The notes under the pieces were generated by a model, which saw only the letters and a list, made by a program, of their open reading frames with translations, had not been told where the DNA came from and searched no databases. From NCBI GenBank assembly GCA_039817415.1, contig JBCBVV010000028.1, positions 24,013 through 88,012 on the forward strand: a stretch of 64,000 bases of DNA, given 5' to 3'. The translations under genes were made by a program, and so were the position numbers. The DNA is from JALEFZ01 sp039817415. GTDB lineage: Bacteria; Bacteroidota; Bacteroidia; J057. How positions within the stretch are numbered: the first letter of the stretch is position 1; the number at the start of each line of letters is the position of its first letter. Positions 43,934 to 52,048 of the stretch are shown here, in pieces.

Positions 43934-45151
43934 ATGAACAGGTACAGCTATTTTGTGCTGATGTTAGGCTTTGTATGCCTGATGTTTCATCCCCTTTATG
44001 CCCAAGAAACAGAAGAGAAAGAGCCCAAGCTTACAACCAATGGTTATGTAAAATACCTTCACAATACCAATTTCATTGACCTGGAAGGTAATACGCTCAG
44101 TGTGAACCTTATTCATAACCGCTGGAATTTTAAGTATACCCCAAATAAGAACTGGACCATTGCTTTTGAAGCCCGTAACAGGGTCTTCTGGGGAGAACAG
44201 CTTAAGTTGGATACCACTTTTGCCAATAGCATTGATCAATATGACGGCCTGGTAGATCTTTCAGTCAGGTGGTTGGATAGAAGGTCTTTGTTCATTCATT
44301 CAATTGCGGATAGGGCATATGTCGATTATCATACCGACAAATGGGAACTTAGAGTAGGAAGGCAAAGAATCAACTGGGGAATCAATACAGTTTGGAACCC
44401 CAATGACTGGTTTAATGCCTTGAACTTCCTTGACTTTGACTATGAAGAGCGACCAGGTAGTGATGCCATTCGCTTTCAATATTTTACAGGGATTTTATCT
44501 AGCTTGGATATTGCCTTTGCTCCCGGTCGGTCAGACAGTACCCATATTGGAGCCATAAAATACCAATTCAACACGGGGGGATATGACATTCAGCTTCTGA
44601 GTGGATATTATCGCGGAGACCTAGCATTGGGCTTGGGTTGGGCAGGAAATATCGGAGGGGCTGGCTTCAAAGGAGAAGGAAGCTTTTTTACCCCATTGGA
44701 AGGGCTCTCTCCTGATAGCTCCAATTCGGTTCAGCTAACAGTATCTGCCGATTATCTTTTTGGGAATGGAATCTATCTCTCAGGGGGGATTTTGTACAAT
44801 AGCAATGGTAACAATTCCTCTTCAGAGGGGAACTCGGTAGGTGGTAATTCTCTTGCGGCATCAGCCCTATCACCTAAGAACTTGTTTCCAGCTACTTTCT
44901 CTTATTCTGCGAGCTCATCTTATCAAATCTCGCCGATTAGTTCTGTTAACCTATCTTTGATTTATGCTCCTGATGCAACTATTCCATTCTTCACCGATAG
45001 ACACCTTACACTCATTATTCCAACCTACACCTTTTCCATCAAGGAAAACTGGGACCTTGATATAATCGGTCAGATCTATGCTGCAGAATTACTGGAACAG
45101 TATCGACATCTGTTTAGCTCTGTAAATATTCGTTTGAAATGGAGTTACTAA
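43934..45151 (+). CDS. outer-membrane beta-barrel protein (DUF1302-like features)
   Basis: Signal peptide (cleavage after P-L-Y-A-Q) and alternating beta pattern throughout, with an aromatic C-terminal end (L-K-W-S-Y) typical of barrels. The stretch L-R-V-G-R-Q-R-I-N-W-G-I-N-T-V-W-N-P-N-D-W-F-N resembles the G-R-Q-x-x-x-W-G motif of DUF1302-type outer-membrane proteins, which in proteobacteria accompany lipid-related exporters. Encoded at the end of the TetR-LolA-permease-ATPase cluster, so it may be the outer-membrane port or target of that route. Confidence 0.8.
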   Translation: MNRYSYFVLMLGFVCLMFHPLYAQETEEKEPKLTTNGYVKYLHNTNFIDLEGNTLSVNLIHNRWNFKYTPNKNWTIAFEARNRVFWGEQLKLDTTFANSIDQYDGLVDLSVRWLDRRSLFIHSIADRAYVDYHTDKWELRVGRQRINWGINTVWNPNDWFNALNFLDFDYEERPGSDAIRFQYFTGILSSLDIAFAPGRSDSTHIGAIKYQFNTGGYDIQLLSGYYRGDLALGLGWAGNIGGAGFKGEGSFFTPLEGLSPDSSNSVQLTVSADYLFGNGIYLSGGILYNSNGNNSSSEGNSVGGNSLAASALSPKNLFPATFSYSASSSYQISPISSVNLSLIYAPDATIPFFTDRHLTLIIPTYTFSIKENWDLDIIGQIYAAELLEQYRHLFSSVNIRLKWSY

Positions 45152-45260
45152 CCATTGATACCAATGTTGAAGTTTTTTTCATGGATAATAGAGACTTTGG
45201 ATTAAGATATTGAAAGCCCCGAAAGGGAACTGACCTAAACCAAAGAGTTTTCCTTACAGA

Positions 45261-45305
45261 AAAACCCGCCTCATAAGTCCAAGGGCTTATGGGGTTCTTT
45301 TTTAC
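45261..45305 (+). terminator. probable terminator after barrel gene
   Basis: AAACCC-x3-TCATAAG pairs with CTTATG-GGGTT around TCCAAGGG, followed by T6. It ends the export cluster. Confidence 0.75.
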
Positions 45306-45411
45306 CCAATTTTCACCTCCCCTCTACGAATAATTAATGATCAATTGACAGAGATAAGCTGTAAGGGCACAACTATTTTTTTATCTTGAAGAATACATAA
45401 TTCGAAAATAT

Positions 45412-45987
45412 ATGAATATAGCCAGCCTCATTCCCGCTGCGGGGGCAGCTACCCGTATGGGTCGTGCGAAACAACTTCTGCCCTTCAAGAATTCAACCAT
45501 CATTGAACACACACTTGGGAATGCGCTGGAAATACCATTTGTCGAAAACAGGGTGGTTCTGGGAGCCTATCATCACATTATTGGGCCTCAAATAAAGGAC
45601 TATCCCATCGAAATAACCATCAACACTGATTGGCAGAAGGGGCTTGGAACGAGCATTGCCCTTGGAATGCAAGAAATGAAGAGTGAACCCATGGCGGTTT
45701 TGGTTTTGCTAGCTGATCAGCCTTTGATTACAACAGATATTCTGTGGAACATGATTCAGCAGTTTACCATCAGTGAAAAACCTGTGATGGCAGCTCGTTA
45801 TGAAGACATACTTGGTGTACCTGCCATATTTGACAAGAGTTTTTTTCCTCTCCTTGCCTCCATGGATGGCCAAAAGGGAGCGGGCAAAATCATCAAGGAA
45901 GCGGGAGAACAAGTCGAATACATCGATGTTCCAGAGGCAGGTTATGACATAGATACTCCCGAGGATTACCGAAGACTTATTGATTAA
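45412..45987 (+). CDS. MobA/MocA-like nucleotidyltransferase
   Basis: 191 residues. The nucleotide-binding start A-S-L-I-P-A-A-G-A-A-T-R-M-G-R-A-K-Q-L-L is the family signature; the metal-binding L-L-A-D-Q-P-L-I follows. It resembles molybdenum cofactor cytidylyl-/guanylyltransferases (MocA/MobA, YgfJ group), which add CMP or GMP to molybdopterin. No other Moco gene is in the window, so the actual sugar or cofactor substrate is open. It converges with the acyltransferase gene. Confidence 0.85.
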   Translation: MNIASLIPAAGAATRMGRAKQLLPFKNSTIIEHTLGNALEIPFVENRVVLGAYHHIIGPQIKDYPIEITINTDWQKGLGTSIALGMQEMKSEPMAVLVLLADQPLITTDILWNMIQQFTISEKPVMAARYEDILGVPAIFDKSFFPLLASMDGQKGAGKIIKEAGEQVEYIDVPEAGYDIDTPEDYRRLID

Positions 45988-46007
45988 TCTGAATGTAGAA
46001 AGGCCTT

Positions 46008-47210
46008 TCAGCTATCCGGCGTCCACTCCTTTACCTTTTCTCTTCCGCTAAGTCCCTTGATAACCAGGGGAATCCAGCCTAGAATGGGAATGTAATAGGA
46101 TAAGACGAAGGGATTTCTAATGACAATTCTCCAAAAACTCAGAAAGCCCTTGGTCACATTTTTAGGTGGTTTTCCCTCCTTCTTGTATCTACGGTCAAAT
46201 TCTGTAAACAATGCTGGCCATCCTATAGGTGTCCAAAAAGGCAAATCCTTGAAGTTCGTTCTTAGGTTCCGACGGAATTCCTTCCAATTGTAAGGTTTGT
46301 CCCCATACTGAGTTACTGCCTTGTCCAATTCCACCTGCATATCCGCCTGAATCTTATCTCGTATAGACTTTACCTCCTCTATGGACAGTTCCTCTAAGCT
46401 TTTTCCATCAGCCATTTCATAAGGCTTATATGTCTTCCCTTTGATGTAAGTTAACTTGGCTGGCATGCCATAGTAAAAAAGCCATGGAAATATGAGGAGC
46501 AACGGAGTTTGAAGAGCAATAGGGAGAAAAGGAATCCCTAACTTCTGGACAAATCTATCAATAGGCTTTATAGAGTAGGAATAAGGATTGACATACTCAC
46601 CATTTACACAGGATATCCCAACAATTTCAGTTTTGAACTTGATGGCCATTCTGATCATTGAAGTAGAGAAGGTTTGCATCTCATACTTTCTGTTAAAGCC
46701 TTTTCCAATACCGGGAACACCTTCAGGATAAATCAACAAGTTGGCATCTTTATAATGCATCATGGTCTCAAAGTTCAGACCGTACGCATCAACAGCACCT
46801 GCCATCTTCCATAAATTAGGAATCAGAAAAGGATTCATCAGGTCTGAAGCAGAGAGAGAAGGGGCCACCAGTACTCTGAATAGCTTATCCAAATCATAAT
46901 TATGTTTCTCAAATAATGAGGAACCGAAGATCATTGCGTCCCAAGGAAAGGCCATACCCGAATGGTTACAAGCATAAATCAAAGGATACTCCCTTTCCCG
47001 TCTTGAAGCCATTTCGTCAAATCCTACAAAAACAGGTCGATAATACAGATTCATGAAGTCCAGAATCTCAGCGTTTAAATGTCTGAGGTACTCCGGATTA
47101 AAATGTTCATCAAAAATTTTCTTGTTAGCTTCAACTGCTTGAGAGAGTTCCTCGGGATTCATCTCTCTGTATGGCTTCTGAATATCGACGGTTTGAGTAG
47201 GCTGGTCCAT
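46008..47210 (-). CDS. PlsC-like acyltransferase (400 residues)
   Basis: The acyltransferase catalytic motif appears as A-C-N-H-S-G-M-A-F-P-W-D (H-x4/5-D type) and a second block as L-L-I-Y-P-E-G-V-P-G. A hydrophobic helix follows at about 225-245, and a basic, Pro/Trp-rich C-terminal section (about 300-395) looks membrane-associated. It probably transfers an acyl chain to a glycerol-phosphate-type lipid, but it is longer than classical PlsC (about 240) and could belong to a phylum-specific branch. Encoded alone, convergent with the MobA-like gene. Confidence 0.85.
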   Translation of the reverse strand: MDQPTQTVDIQKPYREMNPEELSQAVEANKKIFDEHFNPEYLRHLNAEILDFMNLYYRPVFVGFDEMASRREREYPLIYACNHSGMAFPWDAMIFGSSLFEKHNYDLDKLFRVLVAPSLSASDLMNPFLIPNLWKMAGAVDAYGLNFETMMHYKDANLLIYPEGVPGIGKGFNRKYEMQTFSTSMIRMAIKFKTEIVGISCVNGEYVNPYSYSIKPIDRFVQKLGIPFLPIALQTPLLLIFPWLFYYGMPAKLTYIKGKTYKPYEMADGKSLEELSIEEVKSIRDKIQADMQVELDKAVTQYGDKPYNWKEFRRNLRTNFKDLPFWTPIGWPALFTEFDRRYKKEGKPPKNVTKGFLSFWRIVIRNPFVLSYYIPILGWIPLVIKGLSGREKVKEWTPDS

Positions 47211-47349
47211 TCTATATGAGTAGTATAGTGCTATTTCAATATAACATCCAATTGACTGAAAGGCAATGAAGCCGAAGAATGAGGATCATTTACCGAGAGG
47301 ATTGAGCAAAAGATTGGTAATTTGAGTAAGATCACTTTATACGTTAAAC

Positions 47350-47907
47350 ATGAAATTATCAAAAACTGCCAGAAGGATCATAGTCTTGATACTGCTTTTC
47401 ATTATTGTGATATGGGTGGTCCAAATCCAAATAAATAAACCTGAGAGGAATCCCTTTTTAGTTACCCAATTACAGGAGTTTGAAAACAATATTGCTTTTA
47501 GGGATATACAAAATCCTGAAGTTTCTGCAGTTCCCGTCTCATGGCACTTGGACCATAGCCTGAAGGTTATCAATTCTATTTTCGACAAGCTAGCACAATC
47601 AGTCCCTGCCGAATACCAATCAGAATTCAGCTTTCAGAGAGTTTATGTATTTACCATGGATAAGATGCCGAGAGGCGTAGGCAAGGCACCTTCCTCTGTA
47701 CAGCCCCCTGATACGATTAGCAATGAAGCAATTTATGAGCAACTGGCAGAAGCCAAAAGAAAGCTCGTTTCTTTGGATTCTTTACCAGAAAACAGTTTCA
47801 TGGATCATCCAGTATTCGGCAATCTGAACCGAGAACAAGCCAAAAAATTCATTCGTATCCATACAGAGCACCACCTTTCCATTATGAAAGACATCATTGG
47901 AGAATAA
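47350..47907 (+). CDS. membrane-anchored DUF1569 (DinB-like) protein
   Basis: One N-terminal transmembrane helix (about 8-26) is followed by a soluble domain with the DUF1569 landmarks V-S-W-H-L-D-H, F-x-M-D-K-M-P-R-G, and H-T-E-H-H-L-S-I-M near the end. DinB-superfamily proteins are four-helix bundles that often bind a metal through His residues like these. The membrane anchor is unusual for the superfamily. Function unknown. Confidence 0.75.
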   Translation: MKLSKTARRIIVLILLFIIVIWVVQIQINKPERNPFLVTQLQEFENNIAFRDIQNPEVSAVPVSWHLDHSLKVINSIFDKLAQSVPAEYQSEFSFQRVYVFTMDKMPRGVGKAPSSVQPPDTISNEAIYEQLAEAKRKLVSLDSLPENSFMDHPVFGNLNREQAKKFIRIHTEHHLSIMKDIIGE

Positions 47908-48230
47908 ATCACTACTTAGCTATTGAATGGAGAGAGGTAACCAACATACAATTGGCCATCCCACAGTATCCTATCTTTCATGTTGATTTACTCAAAGGGG
48001 TAGATTTATTGGACATGTCCCTTTCTCATAGTTTGTGATGATCTTAAAAGCGTAGGCTTTCACAGGCCATCAGGATGTCATGGATTCTATTCTAACTGGA
48101 TAAAAATGGAAGAACACAAATGGAAAATTTTGATAGTTAGGAATTTATAAACAAAAAAGGCTAGCCTAATGGGGTAGCCTTTTTCAATTTTATTCGTAAA
48201 GCTATATACAAGCTTTATCTACTTCAATCC
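47908..48230. other. intergenic region with terminator-like hairpin
   Basis: 323 bp with no credible gene. A hairpin at 48153-48184 (AAAGGCTA / TAGCCTTT, loop GCCTAATGGGG, T5 after) is a probable terminator, perhaps for 47350-47907 or for an unannotated short transcript. The rest is A/T-rich and holds the promoter of the 48231 gene. Confidence 0.5.
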
Positions 48231-48785
48231 ATGAACACTTCCGATCCCCTCAAACGGGCCCAAAATTGGCTCGACCATTTTCTCGACTCCTCATGTGAGA
48301 TCGTTGTTGTAAAGGATAGTTTAAGAGAGCGTATTTCTTCTTTTTGTTGCTTGTGGCGTGTCCAACATTCCACTCACCAAACTAGCATACCTGGTCAAGG
48401 TGAGCATTTGCCAGAAATCTGGATAAGCAAATCTTGTAGTACTTGTGGCATTAGCATAAAGCCATTTACACAAGCTTATTTTGATCAGCATGGCATCAGG
48501 GCATACAAAATCAAGGAGTTTTACCAACTGCTCGTTCCTTTCGATGACAAGCGCAATGACCTATTAACTGCCGTTTTGGAAATGGGTATTACCTCCCAAA
48601 TGCAGCAGAAGCGTTATGCAAATGGAGATATGTTAGTTTCTCTTCCCAAAACCGAGGCATTGGTTGGAGAAGGAACAGCACTTCATTACATGAGAGACAC
48701 GCTTACAAGGCTTCGAATCAATTGCAGCATTGATGTGGTACAAGAACGTATTGATTCGTTCCGAGAAGAGCAGTATCATTTTTAA
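48231..48785 (+). CDS. uncharacterised 184-residue protein
   Basis: No family is recognised. Cytoplasmic by composition. It has a Cys pair (C-C-L-W) and a further C-S-T-C-G-I-S motif about 35 residues later, which could bind a metal or form disulfides. The remainder looks mixed alpha/beta with a C-terminal amphipathic helix. It converges with the XRE-S24 regulator gene (9 bp between stops), but a functional link is not shown. Confidence 0.65.
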   Translation: MNTSDPLKRAQNWLDHFLDSSCEIVVVKDSLRERISSFCCLWRVQHSTHQTSIPGQGEHLPEIWISKSCSTCGISIKPFTQAYFDQHGIRAYKIKEFYQLLVPFDDKRNDLLTAVLEMGITSQMQQKRYANGDMLVSLPKTEALVGEGTALHYMRDTLTRLRINCSIDVVQERIDSFREEQYHF

Positions 48786-48794
48786 GGAAAAGGA

Positions 48795-49610
48795 TTATTT
48801 CTCCGTTTTCAGCCTCATGACTTCTTGTTGAAGGTCCATGACAATGGAGGATAATTTTTCCATGGACATTTCTGGGTCAGGGAAGTCGGCACTCATGTAC
48901 ATACGTGCTTTCCAGACTTCTCTGACGTCCTTTAAGCCTATTTGGTAAGGTGAATAGGCAAGGTTATCAGATTTTAGGGTGAGGTAGGCTTCAGCATCTC
49001 TTTTGTCATTGAGGTATACTCTCTTGTATACAACTCCCTCCGTTTCGGATATAATGACATAAGTCTGACCATCCTTGATACTCATCCAGTTGTCTATGTA
49101 TTCACCGATCACGATGGTGCCAGAACGAAGCGGCAACATGGAATCACCCTTGATTTCAAAGGCTCTAAAGGTCCCTCCACCCAACATAGGTAACTGAAAC
49201 TTAGGAAGCTCTTCGATGAACTCAACGTCAGAGTATCCATTGAGATAACCCGCTGATGCTTTTTGATTGACAAGCTCAATATTTTCCTTTCCGTCTGCAT
49301 CTAGGGTAATGGGAAGCACCCTCAGCATCCTTCCAGATGGGTCAGGACCCCCTTGTTCTCTACTTCTTTTGAGCTCTTCCTCTGAATATTGGGACAAATC
49401 CTCCTTCAAGAGCATGTCTATTGATATAGAGAAGAAATTAGAAATACTTTCTAAGGCAGGATATTTGGGAGCTGCACGACACTCTTCATAGGCACCTATT
49501 GAGGAACGCTGGATTCCCAGTTCATTTGCCAATTCTTGTTGTGTAAGATTTTTTAGCTTACGAAGATGCTTTAGGTTGGATCCTATGATATGTGTCTCTT
49601 TGTCTCCCAT
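48795..49610 (-). CDS. XRE-S24 repressor (LexA-like autocleaving regulator)
   Basis: Residues 10-65 are an XRE helix-turn-helix (L-T-Q-Q-E-L-A-N-E-L-G-I-Q-R-S-S-I-G-A-Y-E). The C-terminal half is a peptidase S24 (LexA/CI) domain: possible cleavage site Ala120-Gly121, nucleophile Ser157 in G-D-S-M-L-P-L and general base Lys196 in Y-K-R-V. It likely represses target genes until DNA damage or another signal triggers self-cleavage. No prophage gene is visible here, so it may control SOS-type genes elsewhere. Confidence 0.9.
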   Translation of the reverse strand: MGDKETHIIGSNLKHLRKLKNLTQQELANELGIQRSSIGAYEECRAAPKYPALESISNFFSISIDMLLKEDLSQYSEEELKRSREQGGPDPSGRMLRVLPITLDADGKENIELVNQKASAGYLNGYSDVEFIEELPKFQLPMLGGGTFRAFEIKGDSMLPLRSGTIVIGEYIDNWMSIKDGQTYVIISETEGVVYKRVYLNDKRDAEAYLTLKSDNLAYSPYQIGLKDVREVWKARMYMSADFPDPEMSMEKLSSIVMDLQQEVMRLKTEK

Positions 49611-49916
49611 AATTTTTTCGTCTGTCCCAAGTCAATTAGCATGACGCTCAAAGTAGTAGCAATTTATAAAACAATTAGTAAAAAAGCTAAATCGAATATG
49701 TTTTTACCCTCATTTTTTTATCATTTCTAACATTTTGGGTAAGAAAATTATCTTTTCCCATAAATCTTGATTTCCCTAAATCCTTAAAAAAAGTTTGAGA
49801 ACTGGTGCTAGATTATGTAGATAACTTGATTAGTTTCATGATGAAGGGAATGGGTGTTGTGCCCATTCCCTTTTTCTTGTTCCTGAGGTAAACTTTCCCC
49901 CTTAGACTGATATAGA
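49611..49916. promoter_or_regulatory. intergenic region upstream of the XRE-S24 gene
   Basis: 306 bp, very A/T-rich, between two minus-strand genes. It includes the regulator promoter and an orphan plus-strand terminator at 49844-49876. On the plus strand TTTG near 49790 and TAACTTG near 49823 could be a promoter for a short RNA ending at that terminator. Confidence 0.4.
49844..49876 (+). terminator. orphan plus-strand terminator
   Basis: AAGGGAATGGG and CCCATTCCCTT form an 11-bp stem around TGTTGTG, followed by T5C on the plus strand only. The minus-strand version has no U tract, yet there is no plus-strand gene before it; it may end a small RNA. Confidence 0.75.
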
Positions 49917-51824
49917 CTAGTACTTTTCTAAATCAAGCATTTCGTAGCCTTGTGGGGCATCATATCTGAATTTGTACAGTAGATCACAATACTTTTTCCC
50001 ATAATAATAGCCTTCTCCTAGGCTACTTTTTTCCCAAATTCCTGCCCATTTTCTGGTTGAGCCATCTTTATAGGTTTCGATGTCGACGAGTTTATAGCCA
50101 GCTTTATTTCTTTGCCTTCTTAGGTTCCGGAAGTCCTCCGTTTTGTAGTTTCTATTGAGCAATTCGCCTGAGCCTTGACGCCAGACACCTGCCCATTTTC
50201 TTTTTCCTCCATCTACATAGGTTTCTACATCAATCAACTTAAGACCCTGCTTGCTCATTTCATTCCTTTTCTTCCCAAAGTCGTCCGTTCCAAAATTTCT
50301 GAACATAGCATACTTCCATTTACCTTCTACGAATAAGCCTGCCCATTTCCTTGTGTTGCCGACTTTGTATGTCTCAAGGTCAATGAGTCTTAGCCCCTGT
50401 GCGTTCATCTCCTTCCACTTTTTGTTGAAATCGTCGGTATTGAAACCGCGCCACATAGCGACTTTCTTTCTGCCTTGCTTAAAGATGCCATCCCATCTTC
50501 TCGTCCCTCCATCCATATAGGTATCAAAATCTATACAATGATACCCCTGATCTAGGAGTTGTTTCCAAGTATCATAGAACTCATCTGTTCCATACCCTCT
50601 TCTGACTATTGTCTTGCCATTAGACTTTCTCCAAGCACCAGCGTATAGGCCTCCACAGGGATTGGAGGGTTCCATTCTGTCAGTCTTGTCATTTTCCTTT
50701 TCTGGACAAACATACTTGATGCTAAAATCAGGACTTACAGACCGACCGATGGCTTTATAAATGTGCCAGGCTAGTCGATTCGCATCTACGTAGTTGCCCC
50801 CATTGATCATGATAGCCACCCCTGTTTTGCTCTGGGTATAAAAATGCATCAAGGTTCTTACATCATCGTGGGCACCTCCGTGCCATACTCTATGGCTGGC
50901 CCCACTTCCATCTCGGTAAATTCCGTATTTATACCTCTTTTCTGCTTTAGGAGGAGTCTTCCAGATGGCAGAGTTATTTTTCAAGAGTTTTCCATTCGCA
51001 AAGGCCTGCATGAATTTGGTTAAGTCTTTCACACTAGATGACCAACCTCCACCTGGGAGCTTCCAGGTTACTGTTCCTTCATTTTTTGCCACCAATTTGC
51101 CATGGCAATCCTTATCAAAGCCTTTGGGACTACCAGCATAGGCAGAAAGCGTTGACATTCCCGCTTTGTTCTTGATGTTATCAGTTATCCATTTGATATA
51201 GCCAGCAGGAGCAGCTTTGTCCAAGGCAGCCCCAGCGAGATTATGTCCAAAAGTTGAATATTCATAGTCGTCTCCTGGATTGAACTTTAAAGAGCCATCC
51301 TTAAATACCTTTACAGAGGCATCCGAATTGTAGTTAGAATTAGCGGAATTGGGATATTTGGATCGGCTGTACTCTTTGTAGTGTCGGATTCCACTGGTGT
51401 TTGAGAGCGTATGTGCCAAGGTGATGTTGCCCTTTTGTCCAGTTTTAGGCCATATGGAAACATGCTTGGAGATTTTATCGCCTAATTTGATTTTGTTGGC
51501 TTCTATCAGTTGGAAAGCAGCCACTGCATTCAGGGTCTTTGAGATAGAAGCCCATCGGAAACGAGTATTTTCAGTAACACGACGGCTTCGCTTCAAATCA
51601 TGATGACCATGACCTTTGGTGTAGACGATGCTACCATTTTTCATAACGCCTACCGCCACACCAATGATTTCTTGACGGGCCATTTCGTCCTTAATGGCTT
51701 TGTCTATGGCTGCGGTTAACACATCTACTTCGCCCGATGGATCCATCCTACTGGATGTAAACAGGCAAAGTCCCAGAATTGAGCATAGGAGGATAATAAG
51801 GTTAATGCGATTGAATTGCTTCAT
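49917..51824 (-). CDS. secreted serine hydrolase (beta-lactamase/LACTB-like) with C-terminal tandem repeats
   Basis: Signal peptide (about 1-25). Residues 35-365 are a beta-lactamase-family serine hydrolase: Ser93-I-S-Lys96 (S-x-x-K), Tyr189 in Y-S-T-F-G-H as in LACTB-type peptidases, and H-G-G at 315-317. Residues about 385-635 are four to five repeats of about 49 residues with the pattern W-A-G-x-(W/F)-x-x-G...(F/Y)-x-T-x-D-F...Q-G-x-x-L-I-D-x-E-T-Y-x-D-G. These match the bacterial tandem repeat domain seen in polyglycine-hydrolase-type proteins. Probably a peptidase or esterase that uses the repeats to bind substrate. Encoded alone. Confidence 0.88.
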   Translation of the reverse strand: MKQFNRINLIILLCSILGLCLFTSSRMDPSGEVDVLTAAIDKAIKDEMARQEIIGVAVGVMKNGSIVYTKGHGHHDLKRSRRVTENTRFRWASISKTLNAVAAFQLIEANKIKLGDKISKHVSIWPKTGQKGNITLAHTLSNTSGIRHYKEYSRSKYPNSANSNYNSDASVKVFKDGSLKFNPGDDYEYSTFGHNLAGAALDKAAPAGYIKWITDNIKNKAGMSTLSAYAGSPKGFDKDCHGKLVAKNEGTVTWKLPGGGWSSSVKDLTKFMQAFANGKLLKNNSAIWKTPPKAEKRYKYGIYRDGSGASHRVWHGGAHDDVRTLMHFYTQSKTGVAIMINGGNYVDANRLAWHIYKAIGRSVSPDFSIKYVCPEKENDKTDRMEPSNPCGGLYAGAWRKSNGKTIVRRGYGTDEFYDTWKQLLDQGYHCIDFDTYMDGGTRRWDGIFKQGRKKVAMWRGFNTDDFNKKWKEMNAQGLRLIDLETYKVGNTRKWAGLFVEGKWKYAMFRNFGTDDFGKKRNEMSKQGLKLIDVETYVDGGKRKWAGVWRQGSGELLNRNYKTEDFRNLRRQRNKAGYKLVDIETYKDGSTRKWAGIWEKSSLGEGYYYGKKYCDLLYKFRYDAPQGYEMLDLEKY

Positions 51825-52048
51825 GATTTGGTCTTTAAGTTGTTGTGGGTTGTATCATATTAACCAATATGTCGGAAAATTCAGAAGTGAATCACACACT
51901 TATATTTAAGGTCTCTATTTCGTCACTCTTTGGCGGGTTCTTGTCATTCTTTAGGAATGGCCATGAATTTTTAAACGGAATGATCCACTTCAATGGAATT
52001 CTTAGGTGAGGATTCCCTTTCATCTCCTATTTCCCTAAATTCGCCCTT

